From PFJX01 sp964542455 (GTDB taxonomy: Bacteria > Pseudomonadota > Gammaproteobacteria > Burkholderiales > Thiobacillaceae), in contig CAZIUC010000015.1 in the NCBI GenBank assembly GCA_964542455.1, positions 26,638 through 90,637 on the forward strand: 64,000 nt of DNA, in the 5' to 3' direction. Shown here piece by piece: positions 56,740 through 64,000 of the stretch. Both the position numbers and the translations under genes were made by a program. Within the stretch, counting starts at the first letter, position 1. Each line of letters begins with the position of its first letter. Under the pieces are notes generated by a model. It saw nothing but the letters and a program-made list of their open reading frames with translations. It did not search any database and was not told the DNA's origin.

Positions 56740-57865
56740 GCAGCAATTTCTCCAGGACGCGGCGGTAGATGCGCGCGAGTTTCTCCAGTTCATCCACGCC
56801 TACGTTTTCGTCGATTTTGTGGATGCTGGCGTTGATCGGGCCGAATTCCACGACCTGATCGGCGATGTCGGCGATGAAGCGGCCATCCGAGGTGCCGCCG
56901 GTGGTGGAAAGCTCGGGCACGATGCCGGCGATTTCCCGAGTGGCCGCGGAGAGCGCCTCCACCAGCGAGCCGCGCGGGGTGAGGAAGGGGCGCGCGCCGA
57001 TTTCCCATTCCAGGTCATATTCGAGACCGTGTCGGTCGAGCAGGGCGGTGACGCGCGCTTGCAGGCTGTCGATGGAACTGGCGGTGCCGAAGCGGAAGTT
57101 GAAGGCGATGTCGGCGTGGCCCGGAATGACGTTGGCCGCGCCGGTGCCGCTGTGCATGTTGGAAATCTGCCAGGTGGTGGGCGGGAAATATTCATTGCCT
57201 TCGTCCCACACCGTGGCGGCGAGTTCGGTGATGGCGGGCGCGGCCAGATGCACCGGATTCCTGCCCAGGTGCGGGTAGGCGATGTGCGCCTGGATGCCCT
57301 TTACTTGCAGGCGGCCGTGCAGGGAGCCGCGGCGGCCATTCTTCATCATGTCGCCGAAAAGGGAGACGCAGGTAGGCTCGCCGACGATGCAGGCGTCGAT
57401 GCGTTCATTGCGCGCGGCGAGCATTTCCACAACGCGCACCGTGCCGTCGATGGCCGGGCCTTCCTCGTCCGAGGTGATCAGCCAGGCGATGGAGCCGGGG
57501 TGCTCGGGATGGTCCGCGAGAAAATCCTCGACGGCGGCCAGCCAGGCGGCGATGGAGCCTTTCATGTCGGCGGCGCCTCGGCCATAGAGCTGGCCGTCGC
57601 GCTCCAGCGGCACGAAGGGATCGCTGCTCCATTGCTCCAGCGGCCCGGTGGGCACCACATCGGTGTGGCCGGCGAAGCAGATCAGGGGCGCGTTAGTGCC
57701 ACGGCGTGCCCAGAAATTGTTTACGCCGCCCTGATTCACGGTTTCCACAGTGAAGCCGAGCGCTTCCAGGTGGGCCATCAGCCATGCCTGGCAGCCGGCA
57801 TCGTCGGGCGTGATGGAGCGGCGCGCAATCAGTTCGCGCGCATGATCTAGAACCTTACTGGGCAT
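56732..57865 (-). CDS. dapE: Succinyl-diaminopimelate desuccinylase
   Basis: This 377-residue M20 di-zinc enzyme frees LL-diaminopimelate for lysine and peptidoglycan. Metal and catalytic residues lie in CFAGHTDVVPTGP (His, Asp), GAADMKG, TSDEEGPAIDGT (Glu-Glu) and a C-terminal GPINASIHKIDENV. Full length. It overlaps the DUF302 gene by 11 bases and prmB by 8. Confidence 0.95.
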   Translation of the reverse strand: MPSKVLDHARELIARRSITPDDAGCQAWLMAHLEALGFTVETVNQGGVNNFWARRGTNAPLICFAGHTDVVPTGPLEQWSSDPFVPLERDGQLYGRGAADMKGSIAAWLAAVEDFLADHPEHPGSIAWLITSDEEGPAIDGTVRVVEMLAARNERIDACIVGEPTCVSLFGDMMKNGRRGSLHGRLQVKGIQAHIAYPHLGRNPVHLAAPAITELAATVWDEGNEYFPPTTWQISNMHSGTGAANVIPGHADIAFNFRFGTASSIDSLQARVTALLDRHGLEYDLEWEIGARPFLTPRGSLVEALSAATREIAGIVPELSTTGGTSDGRFIADIADQVVEFGPINASIHKIDENVGVDELEKLARIYRRVLEKLLHV

Positions 57866-58331
57866 TCAGCGCAGCCTCGATGGCCTGGGTGACTTCGCCT
57901 TCCACTTCGCGCAACACCTTCTCGGCGGGGCTGCCGGCGGCGATGGCGGTGGGGCGGTTGAACAGGACGGTGGTGACGCCGGCTTTGTGGGTGAGGGTGA
58001 CATGCAGAGGGCAGAGGCCAAGCAGGGTCGGGTCCAGATTGCTGACCTGGTTCACATACCAACCGCTACAGAACACCAGTGAGGTGATGCCTTCCAGTTG
58101 ATTGCGGTTGTAGTCCTGGCCCCATTTCTTCGCCATGCGCTGGAGGTTTTCCGATATGGCCAGTTCATCCACCACGGCGTAGCCGGCGTCGTCCAGTTTC
58201 TGGCTGACCAGCTTGACGGCCTTCGCCAGAGGCAGTCTGGCGGATTCCTCGTAGACGGCCGGGTTGCCCGCGAGAGCCGCAAAGGAGAGGGCGAACAGGG
58301 CGGCCGCCAGGAGAAACTTGCTCAAGTTCAT
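57855..58331 (-). CDS. Secreted DUF302 protein
   Basis: This 158-residue protein has a signal peptide (MNLSKFLLAAALFALSFAALA) and a DUF302 fold (LDDAGYAVVDELAIS, CPLHVTLTHKAGVTTVLFNRPT). It has two or three cysteines in the mature part (FCSGW, LCPLH). Function unknown. It is between the ArsC-like gene and dapE, all leftward. Confidence 0.8.
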   Translation of the reverse strand: MNLSKFLLAAALFALSFAALAGNPAVYEESARLPLAKAVKLVSQKLDDAGYAVVDELAISENLQRMAKKWGQDYNRNQLEGITSLVFCSGWYVNQVSNLDPTLLGLCPLHVTLTHKAGVTTVLFNRPTAIAAGSPAEKVLREVEGEVTQAIEAALNAQ

Positions 58332-58338
58332 GTTCCGC

Positions 58339-58686
58339 TCATTCGCCAAAGAACGCGCCGTAGTTCTCTTCGCTGAAACCGACTTGATACTGGCCGTCAC
58401 GATCGAGGATCGGCCGCTTGATGACGCTGGCGTTTTCCAGCATCAGCGCCACGGCGGAGGCGGCATCATTGACCTTCGCGCGGCGTTCTTCCGGAAACTT
58501 GCGCCAGGTTTGGCCGCTGCGATTGACCAGGGATTCCCAGCCCAGCAGTTCGCACAGTTCGCGCATCAGCGCTTCGGGCACGCCCTGTTTCTTGAAATCG
58601 TGGAATTCATAAGGAATGTCGCGCGCTTCCATCCAGGTGCGGGCGCGTCTGACGGTGCTGCAATTGGGGATGCCGTAAAGTTTCAT
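58339..58686 (-). CDS. yffB: ArsC-family (Spx/YffB-type) reductase-like protein
   Basis: This 115-residue thioredoxin-fold protein has MKLYGIPNCSTVRRARTWME, with a single cysteine rather than the CX2C of Spx, and the YffB-type VNRSGQTWRK and IKRPILDRDGQYQVGFSEE. In E. coli yffB lies beside dapE, and this neighbourhood is kept here. Despite the arsenite locus elsewhere in the window I do not think it is an arsenate reductase. Confidence 0.85.
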   Translation of the reverse strand: MKLYGIPNCSTVRRARTWMEARDIPYEFHDFKKQGVPEALMRELCELLGWESLVNRSGQTWRKFPEERRAKVNDAASAVALMLENASVIKRPILDRDGQYQVGFSEENYGAFFGE

Positions 58687-58733
58687 GGCAAACTCGCTGA
58701 AAAAAAGACGCGCCATTCTACCCGCCTCCGCCG

Positions 58734-59177
58734 ATGCCCGAGACTCCTCACTACATGGTTCGCCCCGCCCACTGGCGTACAGATGAAGTGGGCATTGCCC
58801 GCGTGCGTCGGCTGGTATTCATCGAAGAACAAGCCGTGCCGGAAGGACGGGAGTGGGAGGCACTGGACCCGGATTGTGCCTGGTTCGTCGCTTGTGGCCC
58901 GGATGGGGAAATTGTCGGCATTGTTCGTCTGACGCCGGATGCCCGTATCGGCCGCATGGCGGTGTTGGCATCCTGGCGTCGCCAGGGAATGGGCGCGGCG
59001 CTGCTCGCCTCGGCTCTGGATACGGCGCGCCGGCAAGGCTACAGCGGCGTGCGTCTGTCCGCGCAAACCCATGCTCTTCCGTTCTACGCACGCTACGGCT
59101 TCCAGCCTGAGGGCGAGGTTTTTCAGGACGCGGGTATTCCGCACCTCGCCATGACTTTCACTTTCAAGGACTACTGA
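58734..59177 (+). CDS. GNAT-family N-acetyltransferase
   Basis: This 147-residue protein has the acetyl-CoA loop RRQGMGAALLASAL and GVRLSAQTHALPFYARYGF, typical of the ElaA/YjcF-like group. The substrate is unknown. It is divergent from the ArsC-like gene, and its stop overlaps the ispF ATG (TGATG). Confidence 0.85.
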   Translation: MPETPHYMVRPAHWRTDEVGIARVRRLVFIEEQAVPEGREWEALDPDCAWFVACGPDGEIVGIVRLTPDARIGRMAVLASWRRQGMGAALLASALDTARRQGYSGVRLSAQTHALPFYARYGFQPEGEVFQDAGIPHLAMTFTFKDY

Positions 59178-59656
59178 TGAATATTCGCATCGGCCACGGT
59201 TTCGACGTGCACGCATTCGCCGCCGGGCGCCGCCTGATCCTCGGCGGCGTCGATATTCCCCATGAACGCGGCCTGCTCGGCCACTCGGACGCTGACGTGC
59301 TGCTGCATGCCATCTGCGACGCCCTGCTGGGCGCGGCCGGCCTGGGCGACATCGGCAAGCACTTCCCCGACAGCGACCCGCAATACAAGGGCATAGACAG
59401 CCGCAAGCTATTGCGTCATGTGGGCGAGTTGTTGAAGCAACATGGCTGGCATGCCGGCAACATCGACGCCACAATCATCGCCCAGGCGCCGCGCATGGCG
59501 CTCCATATCCCGGCCATGCGCGAGCATATCGCCGAGGATTTGAACGTAAACCTGGATCAGGTGAACGTGAAGGCCACGACCACCGAGACGTTGGGCTTTA
59601 CCGGTCGCGGCGAAGGGATCGCGGCGGAGGCGGTTTGCCTGATCGCTCGCGGATGA
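59177..59656 (+). CDS. ispF: 2-C-methyl-D-erythritol 2,4-cyclodiphosphate synthase
   Basis: This 159-residue enzyme of the MEP isoprenoid pathway forms the cyclodiphosphate. Zinc ligands D9/H11 (GFDVHAF) and H43 (LLGHSDADVLLHAICDAL) and the end TTTETLGFTGRGEGIAAEAV are conserved. Translationally coupled at both ends. ispD, often its neighbour, is absent here. Confidence 0.95.
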   Translation: MNIRIGHGFDVHAFAAGRRLILGGVDIPHERGLLGHSDADVLLHAICDALLGAAGLGDIGKHFPDSDPQYKGIDSRKLLRHVGELLKQHGWHAGNIDATIIAQAPRMALHIPAMREHIAEDLNVNLDQVNVKATTTETLGFTGRGEGIAAEAVCLIARG

Positions 59657-60186
59657 ATATGGAGCGTATGCGGGTGTTTTTCGCGCTCTGGCCTGATGCG
59701 CCAGTCAGAGCCGCCCTCGATGCCGCCGCCGGGAAATTGCACGAACTTCGCGATGGCCGTCGCACGCGCCCGGACACCCTGCATCTCACTCTGGTTTTCA
59801 TCGGTGAGATTGACGCGAATCGGTTGCCGGAACTGCTCGATGCCGCCGAGGATATCGTGGTGCCAAGGTTTGAAGTACTGTTCGACCGAACGGATTGCTG
59901 GCGACATAACCAGATTGCCCATCTGGGCGCTAGCCGGACGCCACCGGTATTGCTGGAACTGGTGACACAACTCGAATCTCGACTGGCCGCCAGCGACATT
60001 CCGTTCGACCGACGTCCCTACGTCCCACACATCACCCTGCTGCGCAAGGCCGATTGCAACCCAAAAACGGCAAATCCCGCGCTGGAGCCGATACGCTGGC
60101 CCGCGCGGGATTTCGTGCTGGTTAGTTCCAGCTTGCGCTCCGGGGGAGCGCTTTATGAGCAGTTGGGCTGTTGGCCCCTGCTATAG
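59653..60186 (+). CDS. thpR: RNA 2',3'-cyclic phosphodiesterase
   Basis: This 2H-phosphoesterase of about 177 residues carries the two HxT motifs (HLTLVFIG and HITLLRKA). Start at 59653 overlaps the ispF stop as ATGA; the ATG at 59668, after GGAG, would give MRVFFALWP and is a real alternative. It converges with and slightly overlaps the next gene. Confidence 0.88.
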   Translation: MNMERMRVFFALWPDAPVRAALDAAAGKLHELRDGRRTRPDTLHLTLVFIGEIDANRLPELLDAAEDIVVPRFEVLFDRTDCWRHNQIAHLGASRTPPVLLELVTQLESRLAASDIPFDRRPYVPHITLLRKADCNPKTANPALEPIRWPARDFVLVSSSLRSGGALYEQLGCWPLL

Positions 60187-60615
60187 GTACACATAATTTT
60201 CGAGGTGACCCGCCAGATCCTTGACCGGAAGACGGGTGTAATCCTTGTCGATGATCTCCGATAGCTTGCTCCTTACCAGTTCGGGCAACCGGCTGTTCAC
60301 CAAGCCCACAAAGGGGGCTGAGGCCACGAGGATAAGGCGGTCGTATGCTTTATTGATACGGCCATCGTCCAGTTCCCGAGTGATTTCCTGGGCGAAACGC
60401 TCCGCTTCGTGGTGCTTTGGATCAGTAGCTTGCACAAAGGCGCCATGCCCTGTCCCGGTGTGGGAGCCAGAGCGGTCGCTGACCAGATTGGACGTTTTTT
60501 CGCGGCTTTCCGGGTGCACCAGTTCCTTGATGAACTGGAGTCCCTTCTTCGGGCCGTGATTGGCGAACAGTTTGGCTTGGCTGGCGTTGGCGACCATGAT
60601 CCACGTGATGGACAT
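60181..60615 (-). CDS. Host attachment protein family
   Basis: This 144-residue protein fits the host-attachment (baeRF-type) family: WIMVANASQAKLFAN at the start, HHEAERFAQEITRELDDGR, LILVASAPFVGLVNSRLP. The fold is eRF1-like; the role is not settled despite the name. It ends convergently with thpR, overlapping by 6 bases. Confidence 0.85.
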   Translation of the reverse strand: MSITWIMVANASQAKLFANHGPKKGLQFIKELVHPESREKTSNLVSDRSGSHTGTGHGAFVQATDPKHHEAERFAQEITRELDDGRINKAYDRLILVASAPFVGLVNSRLPELVRSKLSEIIDKDYTRLPVKDLAGHLENYVYL

Positions 60616-60791
60616 CTCTATCCTCTTGTGTAAGTCAGACTACCTGGGGAAAAACTGCCAACCTTCTTTCTGAAGATTACGTTGTAGCCATTGAGGCGCG
60701 GTACAACGATTTCAGCCTAGCAGGCCATTCCCGGTGGTCAAGCAGATATATGCATCCAGATTTTCGGCTTCTAGCGCGGCATCGGCGTCTG

Positions 60792-60797
60792 TATAAT
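60792..60797 (+). promoter_or_regulatory. Likely -10 element of guaB
   Basis: A perfect TATAAT lies 30 bases before the guaB start, with a weak -35 candidate (TTCTAG at 60769) 17 bases upstream. Confidence 0.5.
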
Positions 60798-60827
60798 GCG
60801 GTTTTGCGCGTAGAGGCTTTTAATAAA

Positions 60828-62288
60828 ATGCGTATTCTCCAGAAAGCGCTCACCTTCGACGACGTTCTGCTCGTCCCCGCTTACTCTTCCGTCCTGCCGC
60901 GCGATGTCAGCCTGAAAACCCGGCTCACGCGGGAAATCGCCCTGAATCTCCCGGTTGTCTCCGCGGCCATGGATACCGTCACCGAGGCGCCCATGGCCAT
61001 CGCGATGGCGCAGGAAGGTGGCATCGGCATCATCCACAAGAATTTCACGGCTGAACAACAGGCCTCCGAAGTCGCCAAGGTCAAACGCTATGAATCCGGG
61101 GTTGTGAAAGATCCCATCACCATCAGCCCGGGCATGCGCGTGAGTGACGTGCTGGAGATCACCCGCCGCTACCGTATCTCCGGCCTGCCGGTGGTGGACA
61201 AGTCGGGCAAGGTGCTGGGCATCGTCACCAACCGTGATTTGCGTTTCGAAACCAATTTCGAACATCTGGTGCGCGACATCATGACCCCGCGCAAGAAATT
61301 GGTGACCGTGAAGGAAGGAGCCAGCAAGGAAGAAATCGTGGCTTTGCTGCACAAGCATCGCTTGGAACGCCTGGTGGTGATCAATGACGACTTTGAATTG
61401 AAGGGCCTCATCACCGTCAAGGACATCAGCAAGTCCAGCGAACATCCCCTCGCCAACAAGGACGGCCAGGGTCGTTTGCTGGTGGGCGCGGCGGTGGGCG
61501 TCGGTCCCGAGAACGACGAGCGCATCGCCGCGCTGGCCGAGGCGGGTGTTGACGTACTGGTGGTGGATACCGCGCACGGACATTCTCAGGGCGTGCTCGA
61601 GCGTGTTAAGTGGGTGAAGGTGCATTACCCGAATATCCAGGTCATCGGCGGCAACATCGCCACCGCCGATGCCGCGCTGGCGCTGGTCGATCACGGCGCC
61701 GATTGCGTCAAGGTCGGCATCGGCCCCGGCTCCATCTGCACCACCCGCATCGTTGCCGGCGTCGGTGTGCCGCAGATTACCGCCGTCGCCAACATCGCCG
61801 ACGCCCTTGCCAAGCATGGCGTGCCGTTGATAGCCGATGGCGGCATTCGTTATTCCGGTGACATCGCCAAAGCCATCGCCGCCGGTGGCCATTGTGTGAT
61901 GCTGGGCGGTCTGTTCGCCGGTACCGAGGAAGCGCCGGGCGAGATCGAATTATTCCAGGGGCGCTCCTACAAGTCCTATCGTGGCATGGGTTCGCTGGGC
62001 GCGATGCAGAAAGGCTCCAAGGACCGCTACTTCCAGGACAACGAAGCCAACGCCGACAAACTGGTACCGGAAGGCATTGAAGGCCGCGTTCCCTACAAGG
62101 GCAGTGTGCTCAGCGTGTTACATCAATTGATGGGTGGCCTGCGTTCCTCGATGGGTTACATGGGCGCCGACAGCATTCAGCGTTTCCATGAAGTTGCGCA
62201 GTTCGTGGAAATCACCAATGCCGGCATCAAGGAATCCCACGTTCACGACGTGCAGATCACCAAAGAAGCGCCGAATTACCACGTTTGA
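60828..62288 (+). CDS. guaB: IMP dehydrogenase
   Basis: This 486-residue enzyme oxidises IMP to XMP in GTP synthesis. It has the catalytic loop GIGPGSICTTRIVAGVGVPQ with the active cysteine, two CBS domains (about 95-210, VKDPITISPGMRVSDVLEIT), and the flap YRGMGSLGAMQ. I start at the ATG at 60828 (MRILQKALTFDDVLLVPAYS), the usual N-terminus; the frame is open 26 codons further up. Confidence 0.96.
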   Translation: MRILQKALTFDDVLLVPAYSSVLPRDVSLKTRLTREIALNLPVVSAAMDTVTEAPMAIAMAQEGGIGIIHKNFTAEQQASEVAKVKRYESGVVKDPITISPGMRVSDVLEITRRYRISGLPVVDKSGKVLGIVTNRDLRFETNFEHLVRDIMTPRKKLVTVKEGASKEEIVALLHKHRLERLVVINDDFELKGLITVKDISKSSEHPLANKDGQGRLLVGAAVGVGPENDERIAALAEAGVDVLVVDTAHGHSQGVLERVKWVKVHYPNIQVIGGNIATADAALALVDHGADCVKVGIGPGSICTTRIVAGVGVPQITAVANIADALAKHGVPLIADGGIRYSGDIAKAIAAGGHCVMLGGLFAGTEEAPGEIELFQGRSYKSYRGMGSLGAMQKGSKDRYFQDNEANADKLVPEGIEGRVPYKGSVLSVLHQLMGGLRSSMGYMGADSIQRFHEVAQFVEITNAGIKESHVHDVQITKEAPNYHV

Positions 62289-62301
62289 TCTACTTCACCG
62301 G

Positions 62302-62338
62302 AAAGGAGGGTGGGTTTCGTACCCTCGCCCTCCTTTTT
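62302..62338 (+). terminator. Hairpin with T-run between guaB and guaA
   Basis: AAAGGAGGG (62302-62310) pairs with CCCTCCTTT (62328-62336), with an inner GGGT/ACCC pair and a following T-run. It would terminate or attenuate transcription 20 bases before guaA. If it works, guaA is partly read through or has its own promoter. Confidence 0.65.
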
Positions 62339-62355
62339 GTATTTAGAGCGTCGTC

Positions 62356-63918
<1,563 letters not shown>

Positions 63919-63950
63919 GGGGGGAGCGGCAGATGTGCCGCCGCTGTCGA

Positions 63951-63972
63951 TTTGCAGCCGACGATTCCAAAG
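63951..63972. repeat. Fragment of the MITE-like element
   Basis: These 22 bases (ending GCCGACGATTCCAAAG) are identical to 26276-26297 inside the element at 26145-26313. The terminal inverted repeat that should follow is absent, so it is a truncated copy or a different junction downstream of guaA. Confidence 0.65.
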
Positions 63973-64000
63973 GTAGAGTCGAGAAGTGGCGCGGTAACGG

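Noticed and set aside
58339..58686. Arsenate reductase (ArsC) linked to the arsenite locus
   Set aside because: The residues and the dapE neighbourhood fit YffB; it is 45 kb from the aio genes and no ars operon is visible.

Overview
The window reads as chromosome of a GC-rich betaproteobacterium with chemolithotrophic traits. This rests on the housekeeping genes (scpAB, rluB, prmB-dapE-yffB, ispF, guaBA, lolCD, tamAB), on arsenite oxidase with its AioXSR regulators, and on a soxXA pair. I cannot name the genus. Nothing looks like a plasmid or complete prophage.

Layout. (1) 1-13355 is an arsenite-oxidation locus split by a defence block. aioB and the start of aioA leave leftwards at 1-775, and the sensor trio aioX-aioS-aioR leaves rightwards at 9774-13355. 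Between them lies a leftward type I restriction-modification block: hsdR, a small toxin-antitoxin pair with a frameshifted toxin, hsdS, a DUF3800 gene, a 5'-truncated ATP-binding/winged-helix gene, and hsdM. Both edges carry a pair of TTACC-N4-GGTAA palindromes whose centres are exactly 43 bp apart, each pair lying upstream of a leftward sigma-54-type -24/-12 sequence. (2) 13356-20760 holds tamB, tamA, a small membrane protein, a one-pass sensor-like protein and a MarR regulator. (3) 21136-27100 holds a lipoprotein of unknown function, an amylosucrase, an NnrS-family protein and a decayed stretch with a MITE-like element and a histidine kinase remnant. (4) 27095-32416 holds a CheZ-like protein and a 1554-residue CheB-CheR-PAS-GGDEF-EAL protein. 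(5) 32587-40644 holds comEC, a DUF2062 gene, soxXA, lolCD, a HAD phosphatase and a CbiM-like permease. (6) 40866-50917 holds transaldolase, a DUF4202 gene, a DHOD-like flavoprotein, pyruvate:ferredoxin oxidoreductase (nifJ), a nitronate monooxygenase-like flavoprotein, and a membrane protein/DUF2249/hemerythrin set that looks like an NO or O2 response module. (7) 51028-63918 is core housekeeping.

How parts work together. AioX should bind arsenite in the periplasm, AioS relay it, and AioR (with a GAFTGA motif) activate the -24/-12 promoter seen upstream of aioB. The DHOD-like, NifJ and NMO-like genes form a leftward redox cluster. Several families of inverted repeats (a GTAGCGCAGGC type, a CGTAGGTCAGG type and a C/G-tract type) are scattered between genes. 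One cluster lies in frame inside nifJ, and another repeat supplies the nifJ stop codon.
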